DNA of 64,000 nucleotides. It comes from Adiantum capillus-veneris. Taxonomy: Eukaryota > Streptophyta > Polypodiopsida > Polypodiales > Pteridaceae. Shown piece by piece: positions 45,484 to 60,265 of the stretch; the stretch's first letter is position 1; the number at the start of each line of letters is the position of its first letter. The notes beneath the pieces are model-generated. The model saw only the letters and a list, made by a program, of their open reading frames with translations, had not been told where the DNA came from and made no database searches. The stretch is from assembly GCA_014529385.2 (NCBI GenBank), contig CM043971.1:55785209-55849208 (forward strand), in the 5' to 3' direction. A program made the position numbers and the translations under genes.

Positions 45484-47590
45484 ATGATATCTAATCATGG
45501 AAATGTCATGCTACACCAAAGTGTTCAAATATTCTTGTCAAAGGACCTCCAAGACATTATCATGCCTATTGATATGCTTATGCTTTGTGACTTAGCAAGT
45601 TTCAGTGATAAAGGATACACAAGGGGATACATGGTATTGTATACTTGCATCACAGGAAATCTACATAGCAAGGGAAAGACACTATCCATACTTCCAACAC
45701 TATACAGTATGGTTATGGCAAGAAAATTGGCAAACACTAATGTTGCCACATTGCTAGGTGGCTACAAGTGGGCTGATGATGGCATGTCAATGTCTTCATC
45801 AAAAAAAAATAATCTACAATAGATTTAACAATGTCTACATTGAGGTAGAAGAACTACAACGAGCTATGAATCAATATTATAATCTCATGTTAGAGGAGAC
45901 CAATGGAAAGGCTATTTTTGTGCTCAAACTAGACGAATGTCAATTTGTGAAAGGCCAAAGATTGGAGCGTACAAGTCTCACTCTCATGAGCAAGGCGTTG
46001 ATGGAAAGGGCTTACAGTCTGCAGATGAGGCCCATGATGTTGAAAAAAATATGCTCAAAAAGTGTGATAAGCAAGATTATTATGGAGTGTAATCAAAGAA
46101 GAATATTTGGTGGCAAGTAGCATGGGCACTCCCACATGAGGACCATGATACTATGAGGTGGTATTTCATCCGTACAGGTGTTAATATTGTGGTGTAGCAA
46201 CAATCCAATGGGAAACTCTTGCATGTCCCTAGCATTGCCAAGTTTCAAGTACAGTGGCACCTTGGTGGTGATTTGAAGACCCTAAAGTGCATGTTGGGTA
46301 CTAAAATGGTGCCAACATTTTGTTTCCTTGCATATATTTTTGCCATCCCAAGATGCCTAAGGATGCTCTGGGAAAGGGAAAACGAGGGGCCAAACCAAAA
46401 GGACGTAAGCAACAAGGCAACAATGGTGCAAATGAGCTACAAAATGGAAAATGATCACATATGTGGTTTAATGGCATCATGAGTTGCAACGAAAGCAAGA
46501 AACCATGTCGTGATGAGGATGATACTCACTAGAATTATATTCTTTCAATTCCACTTGTTTGAGTACATGTATGTTCATTAAACGCTAGGCTCAAAATTTT
46601 GGACAAGTTATTGGTGCTCCACATAAATTATGCATGGAACATGGAGACTCAAGAACGGTAGGAAGAATGCATTCAAGCACTTGAATTGGTTTTATCCTCT
46701 CTGGGGATTCATTCTGGTGTAGTTGCCCTCTCAAAGGATCAAAAGAACCCAAACACTACACAAGATAGTCCTAATAAGGTTTGCATGGGTGGTGCAAAAG
46801 CCAGACACTTACTCTCAAACCATAGTGAAGCACAAAGTCATATCGACTTTCAAATTTGGAAACAAGTGTACGGCATAACAACCTACAGAGGGAATGAGGA
46901 TACACTAGGGCTCAAGCATTTCTAGCAGCAGAGGAGAAATGGATCCTCCAGCAAGCTATGAAGGGGTTTCAAAATCTCATGGCTAGAAAATACCCCATAG
47001 TTAGGATCAAAGAATTTCTACCATTGTCATTATCCAAAGGCATGCAAGAAATGGCAAGAGGAAACTCCATGTGATGCAAGGATACTCCCCGTTCAAAGAA
47101 AAATCAACAAAATCTTTGACAGAGTGTGTGCAAAGGTAACACAAAAGGACAAGGAGCGGCTACTCTTACTACAGAAAAGAAGAAACTGGCGGAAAATTGA
47201 GCAAAGAAAAACGAAGAAGCTAGAAGACTAGCGAAAGAAAGGGAAGAGGCCAAAAAGCATGTTGCTCCAAGTGGCAAGAAAATAGAAGAAGGTACTGGAC
47301 ATGGTTGGTCAAAGGGGAAGATAGTTCCTAAGTGTAAAGACCCCCCCAACATGCAGATGAAAAAGGGAAAACATTTGAAGAGCAGCAAAAAAATTGCCGC
47401 CACAATACTCCTGCATGGACATGTAGAGAGCAGCCTCCACCACCCCCACCAATCCAAAAGAAGCGTAGGTGGAGGCCTAGCACTTGTGCTCTTTGTGAGA
47501 TATGAAAAAATTAAAGAGCACAGAGCCAATAACTCCCAAGGCACCATTTACAAGGCTAGTAAAAGAAATTATGCTTCAATACTCTAGCAA
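45484..47590 (+). pseudogene. Decayed unrecognised coding region (GGDLK...PCIYxC motif)
   Basis: Broken plus-strand reading frames. In order they include a 112-residue stretch (45484-45822), a segment reading ETNGKAIFVLKLDECQFVKG (about 45898-45960), and HLGGDLKTLKCMLG followed, in another frame, by GANILFPCIYFCHPKMP (46255-46350). A Lys/Glu-rich tail follows (about 47100-47400). The GGDLK...C-x-x-x-C arrangement resembles an uncharacterised repetitive protein type I associate with transposon-rich genomes, but I cannot name a family. Frame changes and stops are frequent, so it is not functional. It is probably mobile-element derived rather than a host gene. Confidence 0.35.
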
Positions 47591-48028
47591 CATCAAAAGA
47601 CTGCAATCAGTTGCCTTAGGAGCACTATAGCTCTCTTTTTCAAGATTCATTGTTGGCCATGGCACATGCCAATAGCATTACCATAAAACTCAAAATACGG
47701 TGTTAGCAATGTGTCTATGTGGTGATGATTGCCTCCATCCCCACTAGTTAGGAAAGCCTTTGTAATAGTTGTTGACTTGAAAGTCTCACATAAGATAATA
47801 CTTTTTACAAATCAATGAGAAAAGCGCGTCTTTTGGTTTGATTATGTTGATTTGATTTTTTAAGAATTTTCAATGGTGTTGGTGCAATGAAGATAATATT
47901 TTTATCATTCTATACATGCGGTGTAATCTTGTAATAATCATAATGATAGAGATAATGCGTCCAAATCAAATCCAAGGTCAAAAGGCCAAGGATCAAAATA
48001 TGTTGCTAACACCAAGCAAGAATTAATA

Positions 48029-48235
48029 GGCCGCCAAAAAGTGCCCCTAAGGGTAGGTGGGGGCCTAAGAGAGCCCATTGGGCGATACCCGGGGTGTAAG
48101 CCAGTCAGAAGCCTAGGTCAAACAGGCCAAAGTTGCCCTGTGGAGCACAAGCCTGTCGGAGCCGGCTTACACCCCAAGTATCGCCCAATGGGATCCTCGG
48201 GCCCCCATTTGTCCCTAGCGGCACTTTTTGGCGGC
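48029..48235. mobile_element. Foldback element 1 (GC-rich hairpin)
   Basis: A 207-bp almost complete palindrome. The left arm starts GGCCGCCAAAAAGTGCCCCT and the right arm ends AGCGGCACTTTTTGGCGGC. Homologous blocks (GCCCATTGGGCGATAC / GTATCGCCCAATGGG) sit symmetrically inside. There is no coding capacity. A weak 6-bp flanking match (ATTAAT/ATTGAT) may be a target duplication. Confidence 0.85.
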
Positions 48236-48258
48236 ATTGATGTGCAGCGATTGAAACT

Positions 48259-48513
48259 AGGCTGCTAAAACTTGCCCCTAGGGCAAGGTGGGGGCTCGGG
48301 AAAGCCCATTGGGTGATATTGGGGGTTCAAGCCAGTGAAAAGGCCGCTCCGAGGGTCTTGTGCTCATGGCTGTTTGACCTGATCAAATAGCCAAAAGTCA
48401 CCCCGTGGACCACAATCCCCCCAGAGCGGCCTTCTGGCCAACTTGCACCCCCGGTATCGCCCAATGGGCTTCCGTAGGCCTGCACCTTGTCCTACGGGCA
48501 CCTTTTAGTGGCC
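48259..48513. mobile_element. Foldback element 2, same family, 23 bp downstream
   Basis: A palindromic stretch of about 255 bp whose arms (AGGCTGCTAAAACTTGCCCC ... and ... GGGCACCTTTTAGTGGCC) and inner blocks (GCCCATTGGGTGATAT / GTATCGCCCAATGGG) are clearly related to element 1. It is a second, diverged copy in tandem. Confidence 0.8.
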
Positions 48514-48559
48514 CAATTTTGATTGATGGCAGGCGCACTGTAGTCCCTCGGTCAATTGA

Positions 48560-50270
48560 TGCTTCCCCCATCCTATCGCAACACAATTGATGTTTCAGTG
48601 CAGTCAATGACCTTACCTTGCACTTGACTTTGCCACAAGTCTTGCTTCTCATGACCCCGATATGTCACCTTGCAATGCACTCCTATGCACATTTACGCTC
48701 CCTCATCCCTTCCAAGAATACAAGCAAAAGTGCATACTTACACACCCCTTTGCGATGTTAACTTAAGACATATATACCACGCGACTAACATAAAAAACTC
48801 AATTGGTATACATTTATAACTCAATTACTACATGATTAAAAAAATTTAGCCATGGTAAAGACCAAATAAGAACAACAATCAAACTTACAACAAGCAATTG
48901 AACAAAGCATCATTATGTAATAAGTGATTACATGGTTTGTAGAAAAGGCTAAGTTAGTCTCTTCATGAGCTCATTAAATGACTCAATATTTAGTTAGGCC
49001 ACAATATCCTAGTAAAGATCCAACGCTCTTGTTGCCAAAGCTAAAGAGTGCGGCTTCCCTATTTACAAGTATACATTTCTGTGCATTTTGGACTAAGTTC
49101 CATGCACTTAAAAATTTCAACGTGTGCATCTTTTGAGTAGTCATTGTCGATGACCCGGACCTTGTCAGCATTCAAGCTTGGGAGGTAGTGCCACAATGAA
49201 CTATCTTTCCCTTTAGATTCTGTGTGTGAGCTACCTTTCCATTGTGCAAAAAAGTCCATTTCTTTTGCGGTCTACAAAACGATCAATTGTGATGAGGTGA
49301 AAACACAAAAATTTTGAGTCACCAGTGTGAAGGGAATGTTGGCACATTACCTCGGTTACATCGACGAGGGCTTGGTAAGCAGCATCCATTCTTACTGGCG
49401 GAGTGCAAGGGACAATTGCACATGCTTGGGGATGGATAAAGCAAGTTAGCAGTGGAAGAGATGAGAGAAGCTCAAACACAAGAAAGTGACTTTTAAATAG
49501 GCGTTACAAGTCACTTATAAAGGAGACAATTAAAAAAGGGAAACATTTTTAAAAACTTAAAAATTTAGAGGTAATTAAAATTTAACCGTTCTCTTCTGTG
49601 GATAACTCGGGGCTTTGCTCCATAGTGTTGCAATCCAAACACCACAGTTTTAAGCACCACAACTGACTAAGTGTTTTCAAGGTCCTGTAGCCATTCCTTG
49701 TCCTTGGGACTACATACTCTGCATCAAAAAAGAAGATGGACTGTTCTGCAAGCTCCAATGCAGTGCATCCAGAATATAACAATGAACCAAACTCAAAGTG
49801 GTGACCCTCAAAAGTTCTAGAAAGTGCCTCCAAAGGCTCCCATTCCATAAATGTTGTGACAAAAAAATATATACACAATCCAAACACTATTCTCACAAAG
49901 TTTCATCATTAGAGACTTCATGCAAAAGCATAGCGTTTGCTGCAAATAACACCAAAAATACTTACAATTAGCAAGAAAGCACTTGCGATCCGCATCCTTG
50001 ATCTGTAGTTGAGAAGCTTTGTAGACGTGTCGTACCTTCACTTGCTTGCTTCCATAGGTGTCTGCTTCATCTTCAATATACGACCCTTCCAATGATGGAA
50101 CTTCAGTCCACTCAATCAACGAGAGGCTTTGTGGGCTCCCTTGTGCTTGGCCGCATTGTCACCCACATGCCTGTCACAAAGCTTGTGGTTACCCAATGGC
50201 CATTTTCATCTTCCCCATTGCTGTAGTAGAATGGGTTTACCTTTGAACGAGGTCTACAACTCATGGTATC
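48560..50270 (-). other. Unassigned region with short minus-strand frames
   Basis: Several short minus-strand frames (for example 50263-50111, and others at 50119-49817, 49896-49582 and 49479-48983) have ordinary-looking composition and could be exons or the remains of an unrecognised gene. No domain was recognised and the frames do not connect convincingly, so no gene is called. Confidence 0.3.
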
Positions 50271-50631
50271 CAAGCTTCTTGCACTGTGCGAGCTGAAGCT
50301 CTCTTAGCCCTAAAGCTTTGCAAGTATAAGGTTCCTAAACCCTAAATCTTTTTAAGGTGAGGTCCCTAAGCCTAAAGCTTTACAAATTGAAGGTCCCTAA
50401 ACCCTAATCTTGGGTAGCTGAAGCCACTAAGCTCTACAAGATGTATGCGAGTCCCCAAAATGAGAGTGGAGGATGGGTGCAAGCATGAGAGGAAGGCCTC
50501 TAGGAAAGGGAAAATGGATTTTATTACAAGCTCTCCACAGGCGAAAGGATCCAAAACTCAAAACTATGCTTGGGAGAGAAGGGGAAGGTATATTGGAGAG
50601 AGAGGAGGCCAGAAAGATACTCCTCCAATAG

Positions 50632-50632
<1 letters not shown>

Positions 50633-50662
<30 letters not shown>
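50633..50662. repeat. (GA)n microsatellite
   Basis: About 15 GA units, followed by GTGAGTGAGTG. Confidence 0.95.
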
Positions 50663-50667
<5 letters not shown>

Positions 50668-51077
50668 GTGAGTGAAATTCGAGATTTTTGGTTCTAGAAA
50701 GAGGAGAGATTAGATTTGGTATGTAGAGAGAGAAGGAGTGAGTGGAGGGAGGAAAAAGTAGACTTGAATGCCAAATTAATGATGGGGGGCGTTTTTGGGC
50801 CTAATCCACTTTTTGAGGGTGGCCCATTTAATCCATCCATCACAATTTAGAATAAAAAATAGGTGATCCAAATCTTTTATTTTTGAAGATTTTGCAATTT
50901 TCCTATCCATTTACAAAAAACAAAATCTTAGGCTCCAAGTTTGACCCCTAGAAATTAGGGGCTGACAAACCCAACATTTATGTCCACATGGCTTCCTCCT
51001 ATTGCTCCACCACTTAATCACTGTCATTAGGCTTGGGGCAGATTAAAGGGCCCAAGAAGACCCCAACAAATACTAAT

Positions 51078-51177
<100 letters not shown>

Positions 51178-51865
51178 AATCTAGAGAGACTTAGAGTCGA
51201 GGATCCTTCAAGAAAGCAGATGGTGAGAAGTTGTTGAAGAGAAGGCAAGGAGAAAGTGGAGAATGATGTGAGCGTGGATTAGGTAATTGCGGTGGTGGAT
51301 GCTTGAGTCGAGAAATTTCACATTATGCATTGTTGTCAGGCTTGGAAATGTGATTGTTTGCCTATCAATTCTTGAGCCAAGTTCAGACCCTAGTTGGCTT
51401 TTGAGCACGTACTCTTAGTACTTTTTGTATTCCATGCTCTTTGTTGAAGCCCAAGAGGTGGCTAAGTCGCTCCAGTTGTTGATGCTTCAACCACTGTAGT
51501 CTCTGGACTTTGTTGTCCGCCCCTTAGGCTCTACCTATGGCACCACACCGTTCATTAGTTGTGGCACCGTACATTTCAGGTGCGACCTCAGGCTCAGTCC
51601 TCAAAGGATCGAAAGTGTGATTGTCTGACCAAACAAGCCATAAGGGCGCTAGTGCAGCTAGTTCAATCAACTCATGTTGAAGTAAGGTTTCCCGGCTCTA
51701 TGCAACCTGTAATAAGCGGCCTCCCAGCTCCAATAAGACACACATGCGCGCACGCGTGCAACTCTCTCTCTTAATCTTCCACTTATCATCGTGCAAATCA
51801 TGGTTGCATGGCGAGATGCATATAGGCACGTGACGGGCAGAGTTCGTGGGCTTCAGACTCACACT

Positions 51866-52260
<395 letters not shown>

Positions 52261-53528
52261 ACTGGTTGCTCCACAATCACTAATATAATCCCACAGCACC
52301 ACACACAGTGATGCTTTCTTTCTTTCCAAAGTTTATAAAAAACCAAAAAATCAAGGCTAAGTGAGGGATGAAAACAACCCCTCACATAATTAAATAGGTA
52401 GCATGTTTGCTTTTGGAGCTACTTCGTCAATCATGTGTTTGGAATCAACAACACCAAGATCCCCAAGCAGTCCTCAACTTCAAGAGCCAAGTCTCCATTC
52501 ATTTTACGGTGTTGTATATTAGGCATAGCCTGGCATAGTGGATTGAGTAAAGGAGAGAGAAAGAGAGATCAGGAGGCAGAGAATGTTGCACCAGTATAGG
52601 CAGACGTGAATAAAGATGACTCAATGAGTGTGGAAAAAGCTAGATCATTGGGAGAGGGAGTATTATTGAAGTTCATTCATAGGCCACGACCACCGCCATA
52701 AAGCACAAGGTGAATTTCCCAAAAATTTAAAGGATGAGGTGGGATAAAATATTACAGAGTGACACATCACACTCGCGGGGGGGGGGGTTTCCCAATAAGC
52801 TATGCTAGGGTAATTATGCTCAGAGTAAGTTTTTATTAGGGGGTGTTCATATACCATTATAGAGTAACGCCTTACAACAAGCATGTTATAGGGTACATTT
52901 CCACCCGATGCATACTAACCAAAGAGTTTTAAGCCAAAAAGGGTTCGGCCCACATGCAAGGTCCAAATTTTAAGCTTTAAGTAGAAGTTCCATCACTGGA
53001 CAGGTCCAAGATATGATTAAATTATTGTGATTTAGGAGTTTGAGCTAGGAGTTTCAAGGTAAAGGATAGGCCACCACTAAGCCACACTCTCATACCCAAG
53101 GATCATGAGAATAGTTTGCCAAAAGAAATGTGTATATGTGTACTCCGAACAATGTAACCATCAGGCCCAATATGCATATTTATCTAAGCCATCCAATTAT
53201 GCCAAGATAGTATAGAAGAGGTAAGACATGAGGGAGATTAAAAAAACGTATACTTATCAGTTTCATTACACTTCAACCCAATTTCCCCAAGATAATCATT
53301 AGATAATCAAAAGGTAGCCTACCATAAGACAAAATAATCATTAGCTATCTCAGTAGCTTAGGTGTAAGTTTGTGTAGCTAGATGAAGCAATCATAGAAAG
53401 ATCAAGTGAAGAAGTGACCATCAAAATCCTACCCTTAAGACCAAATCATGGGTGAGAAGTGTGTGAATGCAGGATGAATCAGCCCACGTAAAGTCAAGTG
53501 ACCAAGTGTGTGTGTGTGTGTCTCAACA
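52261..53528. other. No recognisable gene
   Basis: Intergenic DNA with a short G run (about 52778-52788) and a (GT)n stretch at about 53508-53520 just before the 2.7-kb repeat begins. Confidence 0.5.
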
Positions 53529-55860
53529 AACCTATCAGTTGCTATCCATGTCCTACTTAAAACCTTTTTAAACTTATACCTACCATCCATGAAGACTTTG
53601 ATTCACCAAGTATTCATTCTCAGAATAATGGAATGATATTGTCACAGTGAGACCAACAGGCCATCATTCCATTTTATTAGGTAAATTTTTTGTTCAAAAA
53701 GTTTTTAAAAAGTTCCGTTTAGTCTTGTGATTAGAAGGCCATTACCCCTTCCAATCCAAGTGATATCTTTATAATAGGTTATAAAAGTAGCTAGTTAACC
53801 CTATTTTTTCAGGAAATTATACATAATTATAATTAGATTAAATTCTAATCAAAAGGCCATCATCCCTTCTGATCTAAGTGTCTTACCCTTTTTTCCCATG
53901 AAGCCATTTTTGTCAATCGTTTACAAGCTTTAAGATGTTATTGTTCTGTAATGAAAATTAAAAATGATTTGATCACATCTTAGTCACAACCATCTATGGG
54001 GCAGTATTTTGGAGCAAACTTTTTAGCTAAAACTACTTACATTCTAAAGTGGTTTTTGTAATCAACAAGTAGACCTAGAATTTTACATGTGCTATAAGCA
54101 AGATCCTCATCTAGCTACTATCCAACCCATTCGTGAGGTCCACTCATAGTGTTCAAAAACAAATGCAACCACTACCCAATAATGTAGGTGACAGTTTATG
54201 CCAAGCAGAATTTTCATCTCAAGCCCATACACTTTTCCTTTAGATTCAATAAAACCATATGCTGACACCCAGTAGGCATTGCTTCCAATATACCTTATAT
54301 TCAAAACTAATTTAAAAACCAAGTCACTAATATGAAAAAGTTGTCAGTAGCCAAGTATCACAACTTAACAGAAATCATAAGAGAGTAGGTGATCCAAGAA
54401 GACCCACTTTATACCTATCGTAGGGTATAGTATTTCAACGCTTCAAGTTGGAAGGCTTAATAGCACTATATCAGCAAGGCATTGTGAGCCAGCGAAAGTC
54501 CAAGCATTGCCAGGTCATATAACCCTATTAGTTTCAAAGTAAAGGACCATAATTCCTATAAAAATAGGTCGTGAAAGCATCAGGAGCTAGCAATGTTCTC
54601 ATAGGAGAAGAAAACCTTGGTAATTAGACCAAAGGAAGCCCAGGCATAGGTTAAGTTTAGACTAAAGTAAGCTAAAGTATCAAGCCATCCTCGTTGTTCC
54701 AGTTGAGAGTGAGTAACATGATATAGTTAGGTGAAAATGTGAGAAGCAGCTCATTCAAGGTTCAAACATTCACCAACTTTTAGATTTCGAAAGTATTTGA
54801 ATCATGATACCCGATACACAAAACAATGCCAGAAATTATCATCAAAACCATAAATGCTACAGCCAATAATTAGAGCTCCTTAGGGGATTATGACTACATA
54901 GTAAAAGATAAACAGCCTTAACTCCTACAGATTTTTAGATATCAAAGAGAAACGCAAAAATAGTTTCAACAAACCCTCCAGCAATTGGATAGAAGTCGGC
55001 TAAAAAATTTCCACCCAACCACTAGCTTGACAACACAATCAATCAGTCAAAGCATTAAGCTTCACATGGCATGGATTTATATTTTTGTATCCAGAAAGAG
55101 AAAAAGAAATTCAAATTTAAGCTACCTTTAACCAGTCAAGGTAGAACTGGCTTAAATATATATAAAAACCACTACAAGATGTTCGACACAATCCTTTGAA
55201 ACCATTAGAGTCTCACCCAAATCCTATTGTAGGTCAGCAAGCAAAACCAGCGACCCTATCCATAAAAAGTAATACCATGATTCATGGCAAAGTGGGGGGG
55301 GCACCTAGCCAGTAGATCCACACCGGAGTGCATCTCAAGAAAAAACCAGAGCCAAAAGCATAGCAAAATCAGGTTTGGCACAGCCATTAAGTACACCATA
55401 GGCAACCATATACTATGAATTTTAACCTTTTGTTAAACCATGCATATTTATTCCAACGGTAAAAAGAGTTGTAATATAGCAAAAAATCCTTGAATCTTAT
55501 TGCAGCAAAAGCGACAATGTTAACAGAGAGGATTATACTCCATTCAGAGTTTTAAGGCTTTGTATCCATTAGAGTATAGTATGGATGTCATTTCAAATTG
55601 ATCGTAGTTATTTGCATGCTTATAGCACTCTCAATGGATAGTCTTCAAATGAATCATTCAACCAAGAGTAATCCGTTTACAAGCAAAAATGATCGTGAAA
55701 TCATAAGAATTGATAGAAATTAAACAAGGGCAAATAATTTTGGATTTACCTACAACCTGAAACCAGCAGAGTCAAAGACTACAGTAGCTATGAGCAGGAA
55801 ATCAATCTATAGACAATCAAAGACCACCTAACACATGTCAACCTAACAAGGAATTATCGA
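53529..55860. repeat. Long repeat unit, copy A
   Basis: Noncoding AT-rich sequence beginning CCTATCAGTTGCTATCC. It matches 61066-63118 collinearly over about 2 kb, and its latter part also matches 63119-64000. It is interrupted at 55860 by the CACTA element and probably resumes at 60677, giving a unit of roughly 2.7 kb. Confidence 0.85.
55858..55860. repeat. CACTA target-site duplication, left copy
   Basis: CGA, repeated at 60674-60676. Confidence 0.75.
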
Positions 55861-56164
55861 CACTACAACACTACATGAAGATATCGACGCGTATATATCG
55901 ACCACCATGCTTTTCCACGTGTAAATCGGCGCAATTAGCATGCGTCGCTATACGCGTCGATATACGCATCGCAGTGTGCGTCGATATACGCGTGAAAAGG
56001 TTTTATTTGCCACGCGTATATCGACGCATATTGCCACGCATATAGCGATGCAAAAAAATTTGGGGGAAAAAAGCGAAACCCGCGCGCAGGGGCCATTTTC
56101 GCCTGCTCAGATCTTGGCCGAAACCTGCTGCGCAGGTATTATGTCCATCTCCGCCCCCCCAACC

Positions 56165-56166
56165 CC

Positions 56167-56205
<39 letters not shown>

Positions 56206-56273
56206 CACACACACACACACGATGTAGAGAGAGAGAGCGGTGTGTGTGTGTGTGTAGGAAAGAGAGAGAGAGC

Positions 56274-56306
<33 letters not shown>

Positions 56307-56344
56307 GAAAGAGAGAGAGAGAGGTGTGTGTGTGTGTGTGTGTA

Positions 56345-56404
<60 letters not shown>

Positions 56405-56428
56405 GTGTGTGTGTGTGTGTGTGTGTAG

Positions 56429-56491
<63 letters not shown>

Positions 56492-56514
56492 GTGTGTGTG
56501 TGTGTGTGTAGGTA

Positions 56515-56604
<90 letters not shown>
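56165..56604. repeat. Higher-order microsatellite array (CT, CA, GA, GT blocks)
   Basis: A CT block and a CA block are followed by at least five alternations of a GA block and a GT block, joined by the same short linker TGTAGGAAAGAG or TGTAGGAGGGAG. The block-plus-linker unit itself has therefore been duplicated. Confidence 0.95.
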
Positions 56605-56607
<3 letters not shown>

Positions 56608-57053
56608 AATGTATGCTTAGGAAATTAAAATTAAAGAAAAAAAATTAAAGAGAGAAATGAAATGAAATGTTATAATAACTTCTTTGAAAGGCCAAAGTGA
56701 CCTATGAGACATGAGACAAGAAAGTTACAATTTGATGGATCTGATACAAAGTCAGAGTAAGAAGATGACAAAATAAAATATTATGGAATCCTAAACTGCT
56801 GGGTGTGGACTAAACGGTTAAACCAGCTAGCTGGGATAGGTAGATCATAGGAGATCCAGCATCTGTCCTCGCTGGCGGATCTCATCAATCTCCTCCATGG
56901 TCAGTAGTCTGACCGGGCGTTGTGCATGTCGAGCCTAAGTGACCTAGCTAGATCCTCTGATGCAGCCTCTGTCGATGTTGTGCAGTCCTCCGCAATCGTG
57001 GGCGTCTAGATCTCCCTAGCTCAGTCGCTCGTTCAATCAGTAGAGAGATAGGG

Positions 57054-57374
<321 letters not shown>

Positions 57375-57646
57375 AGATAGCGAGAGCGAGATCGAGAGAG
57401 AAAGAACGAGAGATAGGGTACGTAGACAGAGAAGAAACTATGGAACTAAAAGAGGCAAAGGGGTTTTGCCTGCTACATGCATTGCCATGTACGCCTGGGA
57501 GTGCACGTATATGTCTACCCATATAGGATTTGACCAATAAAGACGAGATTTGGACCCGGTGGTCCTGATCTCCGTACACCTCTGGACCGAGGTGTACGGA
57601 GCTTGGGCAAGACTAGAGAATGTGAGGTAGTTTACATTGTGAGGAG

Positions 57647-57680
<34 letters not shown>

Positions 57681-57701
57681 CAACATTCATAATCATTGTA
57701 G

Positions 57702-58590
<889 letters not shown>

Positions 58591-58676
58591 TAAGTGTTTG
58601 TGTGAAGACGTTGATTTAAAATTAAGCTTAAAGTTAATTAAAAAAATGTGTTCTGACACTTTATTTTACTTTCTTT

Positions 58677-59815
58677 GTGCAGGACTTTAGTATGGTAGAC
58701 CAAATTCCAGATCCCGCTTCCATGAGTGCAGATGCATTCATGGGCTTCGTTACACGAATGATGCCCGCTCAGATGGCAGAGGCTTCTCAATACTGGGTAG
58801 CCAGAGGCACGGGTACTATGCCTCCGGGCTTCACACCGGAGGGTCCGACACCTGGGGGGGGGGGGGGACGCCTGCTTCTCCCATCACGGCCGCTTCGACA
58901 CCTAGGGGTGGGACAGAGGCTGGTACGTCCTCATCTCCGTAGCACAGGCGCACTCGCCGATCTCGACGATCGTCAGGTGGAGGTGGTGGTTGTTGTGGAG
59001 GAGGGTCCACAGATGCTTCGACCCCTCCTCGCTCACGACCCCCGTCCTACCCAGGCACACCTCTCGACACACCTCTTGGCACACCTCGGACACCTTGGGG
59101 GGCACACGATCCTAGTGCCTCCAAGCTCTATACTGTACAAGCAGATGGTTTTGTTGACATGGATAGAGTCGGGACTCAGATGCGACAGCGGATTCGCCAG
59201 CTCGCGGAGCTGCAGTTTTCAACCATCCTTCTGACGTCTTGGGGTGATCAGGATGGGGACAAAGTCGATTACATAGTGGAGACCATCCTGAGAGAGTACC
59301 AACCTGCTCCGGGTTCTTCCGTTGTTCCGAGGAGGTGGATCAAGGGTGTTGCACGGGACACCGTGAAACATCGACGAGATGCAGCTCGGAAGGTTTCAGG
59401 ACCGTCTCGCCGAAGCCTTCGGGCATCCCACACGAGACGTGGCTGCAGATCAGGGAGGATGAGCAGACAGCGGACACGCAGTTCAGACAGCATCGTGAAG
59501 CCGCGCAGGTACGACAGATGACCAGGGGGACATCTCATCTTGGTAGCGGAGGCTTCGACACCTTTCGCTATGAGTTTGTGAGTTTCTAATCCAATCTTAA
59601 CTATGGCGTTTTCTAAAACGCAATGAATTATGTATTCTTATTACTTTGATTTTTGTATAAACGCAGAATCTTGCGATGCATCGAACTCCGTCACGCTAGG
59701 AGGAGTCAGATGGATATCGCAGAGGTATCTATGAAGTACTGAATGATCTTGAAGCTTCAGGAGAGCCTGTAGACAGGGAGGCCTTACAGTCTCGCTGATC
59801 GCTTGAGGAGAGACG
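58677..59815 (+). pseudogene. Second CACTA gene (Ptta/En/Spm, transposase_24-like) remnant
   Basis: Plus-strand frames read a start-proximal stretch (MVDQIPDPASMSADAFMGF), a Pro/Ser/Gly-rich region with a G14 run (58854-58868), then a domain (WIKGVARDTVKHRRDAA ... REAAQVRQMTRGTSHLGSGG) resembling the plant Ptta/En/Spm transposase family. A C-terminal stretch reading GIYEVLNDLEASGEPVDRE follows. Frame changes split it. This is the TNPA-position gene that would bind the subterminal motifs. Confidence 0.65.
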
Positions 59816-59999
59816 TTAATATGTGTGAGTTGATTTAATTAAGTAAGTATATGTGAAGTAATATCCATACTAATTTTGTGAGTTGTCCTATGTGCAGGTT
59901 GCGACGCCTAGTCATTAGTGGACCGGATTTCATATATATATGCTTTGTGAGACACAGACACGCTTCTGTGTCTCTTTTTTGTATAGATAGTTATTGTTC

Positions 60000-60265
60000 A
60001 GACAGTTATTGTTTCCCTTATGGTTATGATTATTGTCATTGTCATTGTATAGACATGGTTATTTCTCCTATTCTTGTATAGACATAGTTATGGTTCAGGT
60101 TTTGTTAATGGTTATGTTTAACTTTCTGGTTATGCTTATGGTTATTTTTAGTTTTGTTTATGGTTATGGTTATCTGCATTATGGTTATGATTTTAAGTTA
60201 TGGTTATGGTTCGTTATGGTTATGCTTTTAAGTTATGGTTATGGTTCGTTATGGTTATGCTTTTC
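60000..60265. repeat. TTATGG-type degenerate tandem repeat
   Basis: Many GGTTATGGTTATG-like hexamers, with a tandem duplication of about 36 bp (TTCGTTATGGTTATGCTTTT at 60210 and again at about 60246). It lies within the CACTA element near its right end. Confidence 0.85.

Noticed and set aside
48983-50263. A multi-exon host gene on the minus strand
   Set aside because: Several short open frames exist but no domain was recognised and no consistent splice chain could be built.
60000-60265. Interstitial telomere sequence
   Set aside because: The hexamer is TTATGG-like rather than TTTAGGG, is very degenerate, and lies inside a CACTA element.
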